In this document: one piece after another, positions 6,171 through 13,475 of the stretch
Position numbering within the stretch: the first letter of the stretch is position 1
Layout: the number at the start of each line of letters is the position of its first letter
Origin: an uncultured Micrococcales bacterium
GTDB lineage: Bacteria; Actinomycetota; Actinomycetes; Actinomycetales; Microbacteriaceae
Direction of reading: 5' to 3'
Assembly: GCA_913056225.1 (NCBI GenBank)
Contig: CAJXMQ010000014.1
Span: forward strand, 1 to 14,908
DNA length: 14,908 nucleotides
Position numbers and translations under genes: made by a program
The notes under the pieces: generated by a model
What the model was told of the DNA's origin: nothing
Databases searched by the model: none
The model's input: the letters and a program-made list of their open reading frames with translations, nothing else

Positions 6171-6180
6171 GCAAGCTTGC
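6171..6180. repeat. 10-bp palindrome upstream of the antitoxin promoter
   Basis: GCAAGCTTGC is a perfect palindrome seven bases upstream of the proposed -35 of the antitoxin promoter. It could be an additional protein-binding half of the operator region, but palindromes this short also occur by chance. Confidence 0.25.
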
Positions 6181-6228
6181 TAACCAAGAAGGCTGTTTGA
6201 TGCTGTATTCAGAAAATTGTGTAAAAAG

Positions 6229-6780
6229 TTAGCTAAGCCCAAGATCCTCAAGGCTAATTAGGGACAGGTATTTATATCCTTCTTTTTCAATCACCTCACG
6301 GGCGCCTGTGTCTCTGTCAACCACGGTTGCAATGCATAAAATCTCAGCACCTGCTTCTTTGACAGCCTCTGCTGCTGTCAACGGGCTTCCGCCTGTCGTA
6401 GAAGTGTCTTCCACGACAACAACTTCTCTGCCAGAGATGTCAGGACCCTCGACCTGTCTCCCCATGCCGTGCTGCTTGGCTTGTTTGCGAACAACGAAGG
6501 CATCAATGTTTTCACTTGCGTTCATGATTGCAGCAGCCACCGGATCTGCTCCCATGGTCAGACCACCAACTGCTTCTATGTTGTTGATTCCATGCTCAGT
6601 AAGCATTTGAAGCATCTGAGCACCAATCAGCTTCGATGCCTCGTGATGCAAAGTCGCTCTTCTGAGATCAACGTAGTAATCAGCTTTGATGCCGCTGGAA
6701 AGAATGACCTCTCCGTGCACCACGGCTAGTTGATTGATTAGCTCAATTAGGCGATGTCTGTCCAAGTTCGTATCACTCAC
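6229..6780 (-). CDS. pyrE: Orotate phosphoribosyltransferase
   Basis: A cytoplasmic enzyme of pyrimidine synthesis that transfers the ribose-phosphate of PRPP to orotate, giving OMP. The PRPP-binding loop VVVVEDTSTTGGSP (120-133) and the flexible catalytic loop RKQAKQHGMGRQVEG (98-112) are intact. The N-terminal SSGIKADYYVDLR block is the orotate-site region, and 183 residues is the normal length. The start is GTG at 6780. Only 16 bases lie between it and the divergent xthA, and no ribosome binding site is visible; TAAACT seven bases upstream could be the -10 of a leaderless transcript. The toxin-antitoxin pair follows after about 100 bases with its own apparent promoter. Confidence 0.97.
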   Translation of the reverse strand: MSDTNLDRHRLIELINQLAVVHGEVILSSGIKADYYVDLRRATLHHEASKLIGAQMLQMLTEHGINNIEAVGGLTMGADPVAAAIMNASENIDAFVVRKQAKQHGMGRQVEGPDISGREVVVVEDTSTTGGSPLTAAEAVKEAGAEILCIATVVDRDTGAREVIEKEGYKYLSLISLEDLGLS

Positions 6781-6796
6781 AAATTAGAGTTTAGCT
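6781..6796. promoter_or_regulatory. 16-base divergent promoter gap between pyrE and xthA
   Basis: The gap contains TAGAGT on the plus strand, six bases before the xthA ATG, and TAAACT on the minus strand, seven bases before the pyrE GTG. Each is at the distance expected for a -10 box of a leaderless transcript, and neither gene has a ribosome binding site. The -35 regions would lie inside the opposite gene and no strong match is seen there, so this is a weak call. Confidence 0.35.
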
Positions 6797-7579
6797 ATGC
6801 GCATTGCCACTTGGAACGTCAACTCAATCAGAGCAAGGGTGGCAAGAGTCACCGATTACCTATCTAGGGCCGATATTGACATATTGGCCATGCAGGAAAT
6901 TAAGTGCAAACCAGAGCAATTCCCCAGAGCTGAGTTCGAAGCACTGGGCTATGAGTTAATCGTCCATGGGTTGAATCAATGGAATGGTGTTGCCTTTGCT
7001 TATAAAAAGCACATCGAGGTTTCAGACATTGAATATGAGTTTTCACAAATGCCAGAGTTCAATGATGTTTTAGAGGCAAGGGCGTTGGGGGCCACTTTCG
7101 ATGGAATCAGGCTTTGGTCTCTTTATGTTCCAAACGGCAGAGAGCTTGACCATCCCCACTACACATACAAGCTTCAGTGGCTTCACAACCTTGCTGCCAC
7201 GACAGCAGAACAACTAGAGGCTGAGCCAGATTTGCAGATGGCGCTGATGGGGGATTTCAACATTGCGCCATTGGACACCGACGTTTGGGACATAGCTGAA
7301 TTCGCGGGCTCAACTCACGTGAGCGAGGATGAGCGGATGGCTTTTGAGGCATTTGAGCAGATTGGCCTGACCGATGTGGTGAGGCCACATCACCCAGAGG
7401 GGTATACCTACTGGGACTATAAACAGCTGCGCTTTCCAAAAAACGAGGGAATGCGGATTGATTTCATTTTGGCCACTGAGGCATTGGCAGCAAGAGTTTT
7501 GGAGACAGAGATGGTCAGGGAAGAGCGAAAAGGCGACCTACCCAGTGATCATGTTCCAGTTGTTGCCAAGATTGGTTGA
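6797..7579 (+). CDS. xthA: Exodeoxyribonuclease III / AP endonuclease
   Basis: A DNA base-excision-repair enzyme that cuts at abasic sites and trims 3' ends, member of the exonuclease III family. At 260 residues it is full length. Family motifs and catalytic positions are present: TWNVNSIRAR with Asn7, LAMQEIKC with the metal-binding Glu34, SLYVPNGR with Tyr110, LMGDFNIAP with Asp153 and Asn155, YTYWDYKQLRFPKNEGMRID, and the closing SDHVPVV with Asp251 and His252. It starts at an ATG only 16 bases from the divergent pyrE start. Its last 31 bases overlap the end of the convergent sensor kinase gene; the kinase stop codon is templated by the Asp251-His252 codons. Confidence 0.96.
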   Translation: MRIATWNVNSIRARVARVTDYLSRADIDILAMQEIKCKPEQFPRAEFEALGYELIVHGLNQWNGVAFAYKKHIEVSDIEYEFSQMPEFNDVLEARALGATFDGIRLWSLYVPNGRELDHPHYTYKLQWLHNLAATTAEQLEAEPDLQMALMGDFNIAPLDTDVWDIAEFAGSTHVSEDERMAFEAFEQIGLTDVVRPHHPEGYTYWDYKQLRFPKNEGMRIDFILATEALAARVLETEMVREERKGDLPSDHVPVVAKIG

Positions 7580-9294
7580 TTAGAAACCGGCACTTCAGCA
7601 TTGAAGTGATTGCCCTTGTCATCTGAGTGGTGACTGAAATGAGTGCTCAGCTCGGAGATTGTTTTGAGACCATAACCTGGAACGGTTTTGTTGATTTGGT
7701 TTCCATCAAATGTGGCTGAAACCACAATCACCCCCAACGAGTCGCTTACCGAGTTGTAGCGACCAACATTGAAATTAATCCAAGTTGATGCCGAGTGCTT
7801 CATGGCATTGGAAACCACCTCGCGAACAATCTCGATAACTGCGATGTGGGCATTTTGATCCAATGTCAGAAGCTCGACAGCCTCGTCATCCAGCTTAAAT
7901 TTGATTTCAGCACTCGAACCCCACATCTCCCTCATTTGATCTAAAAACTCAATCAGATTGGCATCCGATGGGTTTTTAAGCTCCTCTTCGATTGAAGATC
8001 TGAACGAACTCAGTTTTTGCTTGTCGGGTGCAACTCCGGTTCTCTCAATCTCCAGGGCGAGTGATCTGAGCCGAGATTGAACAGATCCGTGCAAAATTCG
8101 TGACAATCTTTGTTTTTCAACAAGTTTCAGTTGCTCCGCTCGAGATCGTGCCAGCGCTGTTTGCTCAATTGCCAGCTGCAACCTCTCAATGGATCTCTCT
8201 GTTTGAAACTTGGAGGCAAAACCGACCGCTGAGAGCATGCCGGCTGCAAACACATTATTGAAAAGGCTCAATGAAGCGATGAATGAAAGTTCCGAGCCTG
8301 GCAAGACAATCGCTGGAGAGAAAGCGCTTACCAATGCGGGAAGACTCAAAAAGCCCAGATTTGAAAATAGCCTGGCAGTTGGGTTGCTTATTTTTTTGGA
8401 GACTGCTTTCCCGATTGAGTAGCTAATGAATATAGCGGTTCCAACCAAAGCCAAATCGGCCAATGCGCCAACAATCCCCAATCCCCATATCTTTGCAGTT
8501 ACCGCAGAGAGCATTTGCAAAATAATCGCGGTGGCAATAAAAAATGGGTTGTCAATAAACGCAGTCTTTGCGATTTTCCAGCCGTTCACGCGCTGATAGG
8601 GGATAACGACGTAGTCGGGTTTGGTTGAGCTGTTTTGAATTTTTTCAATAATCGGTCGCAAACCGTCATCCACTAAGCGATGCAACTCATTCGAAATCCT
8701 CTGAAGCTCCCAGCTGTTTTTGCCCTTGGTCTCAACCTGCACCAAGCCCAAATCAACTAGCTTTAGCGTTTCCTGCATTACCTCGCTTCGAGAAAGCTCC
8801 AGTTCCTGCTCGCTGTGTTCTAGGTATTTTGATTGCTTTGCTAGTTCGGACCTGAGCTCGCTGTAAGTTTTCAAGAAATTGTTTACCTCGAATACTGCGG
8901 CGCTTCCAACCGCGTACCAGACGGTCACCAGAAAAGTGGCGGTGCCCATTCGCCACAAGAAGTTAGCCTGCTCAACCAGCTCAAACTGCTCGGCCAGGGT
9001 TGAAACCACATAACCTCGAGTTAGTCCCATGAAAATCAAGCTAGCCACCAGAACTGATCCGAAACGGAATCTCAAAATTCTTGCAACCAAGTTCCCGACA
9101 AAAATAAACGGCAGCATCGCAAAATGCGCCAAGAAGCCAACGGCCATCCAAACTGGATCACCAACGCTTGTGCCCTCTGGAACAAAAGAACCCGTTCCCA
9201 GAATCGAAAACGGGAGCATTATCAGCCATGGCCAATAAGAAAGCCCGGGCGAGGCATAGATGGATTTTGTGGCGCGCGCCAGCTTGGCTTTCAA
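7549..9294 (-). CDS. Polytopic sensor histidine kinase (HisKA_3-like)
   Basis: The membrane sensor of a two-component pair, partner of the LuxR-type regulator encoded just upstream. The 581-residue layout is a first hydrophobic region (about 20-136), a coiled-coil-prone stretch (about 140-180), a soluble linker (180-245), a second hydrophobic region (about 250-362), a dimerisation helix and an ATPase domain. The likely phosphorylated residue is His402 in LSRILHGSVQSRL. The N-box is REVVSNAMKHS with Asn496, and the lid glycines are GYGLKTI (540-546). The usual DNGxG box is replaced by a weak FDGN. The residue after His402 is Gly rather than the common Asp/Glu. The start is TTG at 9294, overlapping the regulator TGA stop as TTGA. 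The input signal is unknown. The 3' end overlaps xthA by 31 bases. Confidence 0.85.
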   Translation of the reverse strand: MKAKLARATKSIYASPGLSYWPWLIMLPFSILGTGSFVPEGTSVGDPVWMAVGFLAHFAMLPFIFVGNLVARILRFRFGSVLVASLIFMGLTRGYVVSTLAEQFELVEQANFLWRMGTATFLVTVWYAVGSAAVFEVNNFLKTYSELRSELAKQSKYLEHSEQELELSRSEVMQETLKLVDLGLVQVETKGKNSWELQRISNELHRLVDDGLRPIIEKIQNSSTKPDYVVIPYQRVNGWKIAKTAFIDNPFFIATAIILQMLSAVTAKIWGLGIVGALADLALVGTAIFISYSIGKAVSKKISNPTARLFSNLGFLSLPALVSAFSPAIVLPGSELSFIASLSLFNNVFAAGMLSAVGFASKFQTERSIERLQLAIEQTALARSRAEQLKLVEKQRLSRILHGSVQSRLRSLALEIERTGVAPDKQKLSSFRSSIEEELKNPSDANLIEFLDQMREMWGSSAEIKFKLDDEAVELLTLDQNAHIAVIEIVREVVSNAMKHSASTWINFNVGRYNSVSDSLGVIVVSATFDGNQINKTVPGYGLKTISELSTHFSHHSDDKGNHFNAEVPVSNQPILATTGT

Positions 9295-9911
9295 CGATTT
9301 ACTTTCAGGTGTTGCTTATAAACCTGGGCAGCCATCACCCGTCTAGAACGTCCGGAGCTTGATTCCAGCCCCAACGCCTTATAAGTCCTTGAGATAAGTT
9401 GCTCAACTGCTCTAAGTGATTGCTTTTTGCTTTCTGCAATCTGATGGTTGGACATTCCCTCACTGAGCATTCGCAAAAGATCCATCTGGTTTTTGGTTAG
9501 CTTCAAATCTGATGCGGGAACAATTGTGCTGGTGGCACCCCTTAGCACTCCTTCAATCTGATCCACTAAAAACTGTGAATCAGAAATATCCTGTTTGTTT
9601 AGATAGCTGATGTAGGGGACTTCCGGAACTGACCTGACAGACTCTGAGTAGTTCGAGAGGATCACATAGCCCCTGCTGCTGTCAGCCCGACCCAGGGCAC
9701 CTACCAGCTCAAGTCCGTTAACTCCCTCGCCCAAGTCGATATCAACCAACAAAACATCTGGATCAAAGCCCTTAACCTGTCGGTGAGCGGTTATGGCATT
9801 TTCAGCGGTTTGTGTTTCAAAACCATATGAGGAAAGCGTTGATGACAGTAAAGACCTGAGCAGCGCATCATCGTCAACGATTAGCACTCGTCTAACAAAA
9901 TCCCTTGCCAT
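9291..9911 (-). CDS. Response regulator, NarL/LuxR type
   Basis: A 206-residue transcription regulator with a receiver domain (about 7-125) and a C-terminal LuxR-type helix-turn-helix (about 137-195). The receiver has the acidic pocket VDDD (12-15), phospho-acceptor Asp57 in VLLVDIDLG, Ser86 in VILSNYS and Lys106 in YLNKQD. The DNA-binding half reads LTKNQMDLLRMLSEGMSNHQ then SLRAVEQLISRTYKALGL, the usual recognition-helix region. The ATG at 9911 has a strong GGAGGG three bases upstream. It lies 66 bases downstream of clpB on the same strand and is translationally coupled to the sensor kinase. The LuxR fold fits a HisKA_3-type partner. Targets are unknown. Confidence 0.93.
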   Translation of the reverse strand: MARDFVRRVLIVDDDALLRSLLSSTLSSYGFETQTAENAITAHRQVKGFDPDVLLVDIDLGEGVNGLELVGALGRADSSRGYVILSNYSESVRSVPEVPYISYLNKQDISDSQFLVDQIEGVLRGATSTIVPASDLKLTKNQMDLLRMLSEGMSNHQIAESKKQSLRAVEQLISRTYKALGLESSSGRSRRVMAAQVYKQHLKVNR

Positions 9912-9961
9912 AGACCCTCCGATATAAAGCTAGGGCTATGAGTGGGACTAAGGCAAGGGTA

Positions 9962-9975
9962 TTCGGTTAACCGAA
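9962..9975. repeat. 14-bp palindrome between clpB and the response regulator gene
   Basis: TTCGGTTAACCGAA is a perfect palindrome two bases after the clpB stop codon and about 50 bases before the regulator start. As RNA it would form a short hairpin without a following T-run, so it is a poor terminator. An operator for a dimeric regulator is the more likely reading, possibly the response regulator itself, but this is inference. Confidence 0.4.
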
Positions 9976-9977
9976 CA

Positions 9978-12119
9978 TTAGATCTCAAAGGGCTCAACGC
10001 TTAGGGAATCTCCCTGAACATCCACCCGCACATTAGAACCATCAGCGATATTGCCTGCCAAAATCAAGTTTGCCAACTGATCATCGATCTGCTGTTGCAT
10101 TAGCCTTCGCAGTGGTCTGGCGCCAAAAACTGGGTCGTAGCCATTTTTTGCAAGCCAGGCCCTTGCGGCTGGGGTAACGCCAATATTGAGTCTTTTCTGT
10201 TCGAGACGCTCACTCAATCTGTCAATGTTTAGATCCACTATCTGGCTAAGCTCCGCCTCGGTAAGCGCGTCAAATACAACAATGCTGTCCAGTCGGTTGA
10301 CAAACTCTGGTTTGAAAGCTGCTCGAACCGAATCCATTACCAAGGCTTTTTTCTGCTGATTTTCAATCTCATCGTCAATCAGATACTGACTACCAAGGTT
10401 GCTGGTCATGATTAGAATCACATTTCTAAAATCGACTGTTCTGCCCTGACCATCGGTGAGTCTTCCGTCATCCAAAACCTGCAACAAAACATCAAACACC
10501 TCAGGATGTGCTTTCTCAACCTCATCCATCAAAATCACACTGTATGGTCTGCGTCGAACAGCCTCGGTCAGCTGACCACCCTGTTCGTAGCCGACATACC
10601 CCGGAGGAGCCCCAATCAGCCTGCTCACGGAGTGCTTCTCCCCATACTCACTCATGTCGATGCGAACCATCGCCCGCTCATCGTCAAATAAGAAATCAGC
10701 CAGTGATTTAGCGAGCTCTGTTTTTCCGACTCCGGTGGGGCCTAAAAACAAAAAGCTTCCAGTTGGTCTGTTCGGGTCGCTGATTCCAGCCTTGGCTCGC
10801 CTCACCGCATCGCTTACGCTTTTCACGGCATCTGTCTGACCAATAAGTCTTTTGCCCAACTGCTTTTCCAAGCCAAGTAACTTCTCGCTCTCGCCAGCTA
10901 GCAAACGTCCAGCAGGAATTCCGGTCCAAGCAGAAACGACGCTCGCGATCTCATCCTCGCCCACCTGGTCACTGACCATCCGCTGGTTGTTTTCTTCGCT
11001 TTCTAATTCAGCTTTCTCGGCATCGGCTAATTTCTGTTGCAGCTGGGGAATCTCCCCATAAAGCAACTTGGACGCCTTCTCAAGATCACCTTCACGCTGG
11101 GCTCGATCGGCTTCAATTCGACGTTGATCAATTTGTTCTTTAAGCTCACCAATTTTGTTTAGCTCTGCACGCTCTTTATCCCAAGCTTGATTCAACCGCT
11201 CAAGCTCCTTGGTTTTTTCACTCAAATCCTCTTCGAGCTTTTCTAGTCTTTGCTTGCTGGCCTCGTCTTTTTCTTTTTTTAGAGCCATCTGCTCAAGCTT
11301 CAACCGGTCAACAGTTCTTCGGAGCTCATCAATCTCAACCGGAGCACTATCAATTTCCATGCGCAATCGGCTGGCTGCTTCGTCGACCAAGTCAATGGCC
11401 TTATCCGGCAGCTGCCTGCCGGTGATGTAACGATTGGAAAGCTGAGCAGCGCTCACCAGCGCTGAATCGGCAATGGTGACCTTGTGATGGGCTTCGTAAC
11501 GTTCTTTCAGACCCCTGAGTATTGCCACTGTGTCCTCAACCGAGGGTTCCCCAACAAATACCTGTTGGAACCTTCGTTCCAGAGCACTGTCTTTTTCAAT
11601 TCGTTCACGGTATTCATTCAATGTTGTTGCACCAATCAAGCGAAGCTCTCCTCGGGCCAGCATCGGCTTGAGCATGTTGGAGGCATCCATTGAACCGTCA
11701 GCTGCTCCTGCACCAACCAGGGTGTGAAGCTCATCGACGAAGGTAATTACACTTCCCTCGGCGTCTTGAATCTCTTTCAAAACAGCCTTTAGCCGCTCTT
11801 CGAACTCTCCCCTGAACTTAGCCCCTGCAACCATTGCTGAGAGATCAAGGCTGATTAGTGTTTTGTTTTTCAGTGACTCTGGGACATCACCTGCAACAAT
11901 CCTCTGGGCCAGCCCCTCCACCACTGCAGTTTTACCAACGCCGGGTTCACCAATCAAAACTGGGTTATTTTTTGTTCTCCTGGAGAGCACCTGACTGACT
12001 CGGCGAATCTCGCTGTCTCGGCCTATTACCGGGTCTAATTTTCCAGACCTTGCAACTGCGGTTAGATCAACACCGAACTGCTCAAGAGCTTTTGGTTGCT
12101 CCTGTTGTTGCTGATTCAT
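9978..12119 (-). CDS. clpB: ATP-dependent disaggregase ClpB, lacking the N-domain
   Basis: A Hsp100 hexameric chaperone that pulls proteins out of aggregates together with DnaK. It has two AAA+ modules: Walker A GEPGVGKT (57-64) with Walker B VITFVDE, and GPTGVGKT (460-467) with VILMDEVEK (528-536). The M-domain coiled coil (about 255-380) is intact, which separates it from ClpC/ClpA. The second pore loop GYVGYEQGG is normal; the first reads KFRGEFE, with Phe where Tyr is usual. The 713 residues begin almost directly at the first AAA+ module, so the usual Clp_N domain of roughly 145 residues is absent. It cannot be hidden upstream, because hspR ends at the clpB start in an ATGA overlap. The ATG has an excellent AGGAGG five bases upstream. 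Last gene of the dnaK operon. Confidence 0.97.
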   Translation of the reverse strand: MNQQQQEQPKALEQFGVDLTAVARSGKLDPVIGRDSEIRRVSQVLSRRTKNNPVLIGEPGVGKTAVVEGLAQRIVAGDVPESLKNKTLISLDLSAMVAGAKFRGEFEERLKAVLKEIQDAEGSVITFVDELHTLVGAGAADGSMDASNMLKPMLARGELRLIGATTLNEYRERIEKDSALERRFQQVFVGEPSVEDTVAILRGLKERYEAHHKVTIADSALVSAAQLSNRYITGRQLPDKAIDLVDEAASRLRMEIDSAPVEIDELRRTVDRLKLEQMALKKEKDEASKQRLEKLEEDLSEKTKELERLNQAWDKERAELNKIGELKEQIDQRRIEADRAQREGDLEKASKLLYGEIPQLQQKLADAEKAELESEENNQRMVSDQVGEDEIASVVSAWTGIPAGRLLAGESEKLLGLEKQLGKRLIGQTDAVKSVSDAVRRAKAGISDPNRPTGSFLFLGPTGVGKTELAKSLADFLFDDERAMVRIDMSEYGEKHSVSRLIGAPPGYVGYEQGGQLTEAVRRRPYSVILMDEVEKAHPEVFDVLLQVLDDGRLTDGQGRTVDFRNVILIMTSNLGSQYLIDDEIENQQKKALVMDSVRAAFKPEFVNRLDSIVVFDALTEAELSQIVDLNIDRLSERLEQKRLNIGVTPAARAWLAKNGYDPVFGARPLRRLMQQQIDDQLANLILAGNIADGSNVRVDVQGDSLSVEPFEI

Positions 12120-12529
12120 CTTTTCCTCCTGTAAAGAACGACACTGTCACCCTTATCTGGTCTCTGACCCGGGCTCAATCTGACCACCCCGCGATCACCA
12201 GCGGCAAATACTCTTCCGCCTGGTTGTTGCATCACTTGATCTGCCAGTGCCTGCTCTAAATCTCTAACTCTTTGTTTTAGCTCTAGGTTTTCATCCACCA
12301 AATCCAAGATTCGTTTGATTCCCTCAAGCGAGACCCCCTCAGCAGACAGCCTTGCCACCTCTCGAAGCTGGGCTACGTTTCGCATTGTGTAGCGTCTGGA
12401 CTTGCCACTGGTTCTAACTGGGCTTACCAAACCAATCCGGTCATACTGCCTCAGGGTTTGTGGATGCATGCCGGATAACTCTGCGGCAACGCTAATCACA
12501 AACAGTGGTGCGTGCTCATCAAAGTCCAT
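12116..12529 (-). CDS. hspR: Heat-shock repressor HspR (MerR family)
   Basis: A repressor of the actinobacterial dnaK operon. The N-terminal MerR-type winged helix is clear: FVISVAAELSGMHPQTLRQY then DRIGLVSPVRTSGKSRRYTM, followed by AQLREVARLSAEGVSLEGIK. A predicted dimerisation helix spans about 75-100, and the basic C-terminus ends in RRKR. In Streptomyces HspR binds HAIR repeats and needs DnaK as co-repressor. No HAIR site is visible in this window, but the dnaK promoter lies beyond the right edge. AGGAGG six bases before the ATG supports the start; nine bases separate it from the dnaJ stop. The gene ends in an ATGA overlap with clpB. The position inside the operon it controls is classic feedback. 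Confidence 0.95.
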   Translation of the reverse strand: MDFDEHAPLFVISVAAELSGMHPQTLRQYDRIGLVSPVRTSGKSRRYTMRNVAQLREVARLSAEGVSLEGIKRILDLVDENLELKQRVRDLEQALADQVMQQPGGRVFAAGDRGVVRLSPGQRPDKGDSVVLYRRKR

Positions 12530-12538
12530 GCCAACCTC

Positions 12539-13456
12539 CTAGAGTTGTCCGGCCTTGCCTAGCAGATCCTCACGAGGATTCTCATTCGGAATCTCTTCGG
12601 CCAACTGCTCAACAATTTTTTTAGCTTTCGAGGAAAGCCTTGAGGGAACAGCAACCTCAATGGTTGCCAACAGATCTCCAGGTGTTGTTTTCTGAACTCC
12701 CTTGCCCTTCACTCTCAGGGTTCTCCCCGATGGGGTGCCGGAGGCAACCTTCAACTTCACCGGTGGTCCTCCCAAAGTTGGAACCTCAATGGTTGCTCCC
12801 AGGGTGGCTTCAATGAATGTAACCGGGACCTGAACTCTCAAGTTATTTCCATCTCGAGTGAAAACGGGATGGGTTCCGACTAGCACGGTCACAAGCAAAT
12901 CTCCGCTGGGCCCACCATTTGGACTTGGTTGTCCCTTGCCCGCAAGCTTCACTCTTTGCTTGTGTTCGATTCCAGCAGGAATCTTTACATTTATTGACTC
13001 TCTGCCGGTGTTTAGCTTCACAGTTGTTCCCTGAATGGAGTCAATAAAGTTCACCTTCACCTCAGCCTTTAGATCCTGGCCTCGCTGAGGACCTGGATCA
13101 AAACCGAAGCCTGGGAATCCACCGAATCCTGCGGATTGTCTGCCGCCACCGCCGAAGAGGTTTGAAAAGACATCCTCAAAGCCTCCGCCGCCACTGCCAC
13201 CAGCACTAAACCTCGCACCAGATCCCATGGCTCTGATTGAGTCATACTCCTTGCGCTGCTCTGAATCGCTGAGAACTGAGTAGGCCTCGGAGATGTCTTT
13301 GAATCTTGCTTCTGCCTTGGCATCACCAGGATTGGAATCAGGGTGATTCTCACGAGCAAGCTTTCTGTATTTCTTTTTCAACTCGGCGTCTGAAACGTCT
13401 TTGCTGACGCCCAGGATTTTATAAAAATCCTTATCCAGCCAATCTTGACTTGCCAT
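12539..13456 (-). CDS. dnaJ: DnaJ-type co-chaperone without zinc finger
   Basis: A Hsp40 that delivers substrates to DnaK and stimulates its ATPase. The J-domain (about 10-72) contains the essential HPD at residues 38-40. A Gly/Phe-rich linker (about 78-125) and two C-terminal beta domains follow (from about 128, with IPAGIEHKQRVKLAGKG and VPVTFIEATLGATIEVPTLG). The four CxxCxGxG repeats of class A DnaJ are absent and the protein has no cysteine, so it is a class B (CbpA/DnaJ2-like) form at 305 residues. The start is an ATG at 13456 with AGGAG eight bases upstream, and grpE ends 19 bases earlier. Sitting between grpE and hspR, it holds the position normally taken by dnaJ in the operon. Confidence 0.95.
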   Translation of the reverse strand: MASQDWLDKDFYKILGVSKDVSDAELKKKYRKLARENHPDSNPGDAKAEARFKDISEAYSVLSDSEQRKEYDSIRAMGSGARFSAGGSGGGGFEDVFSNLFGGGGRQSAGFGGFPGFGFDPGPQRGQDLKAEVKVNFIDSIQGTTVKLNTGRESINVKIPAGIEHKQRVKLAGKGQPSPNGGPSGDLLVTVLVGTHPVFTRDGNNLRVQVPVTFIEATLGATIEVPTLGGPPVKLKVASGTPSGRTLRVKGKGVQKTTPGDLLATIEVAVPSRLSSKAKKIVEQLAEEIPNENPREDLLGKAGQL

Positions 13457-13475
13457 CTAGCTCACTCCTCTCCTG

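Noticed and set aside
9962..9975. Intrinsic terminator after clpB
   Set aside because: The hairpin is only 14 bases with almost no loop and no T-run follows on the minus strand, so termination is unlikely.
10506..11727. Several plus-strand open frames inside clpB
   Set aside because: They are antisense shadows of a strongly conserved gene, with low-complexity Ser-rich translations and no supporting start signals.
12116..12540. Internal HAIR-type promoter for hspR or clpB
   Set aside because: No CTTGAGT-N7-ACTCAAG pair was found; short CTCAAG matches here and in clpB are isolated coding sequence. The junction spacing fits readthrough from dnaK.
13195..13225. Possible frameshift or low-complexity expansion in the dnaJ Gly-rich region
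   Set aside because: The frame is intact and a Gly/Phe-rich linker is normal for DnaJ proteins at this position.
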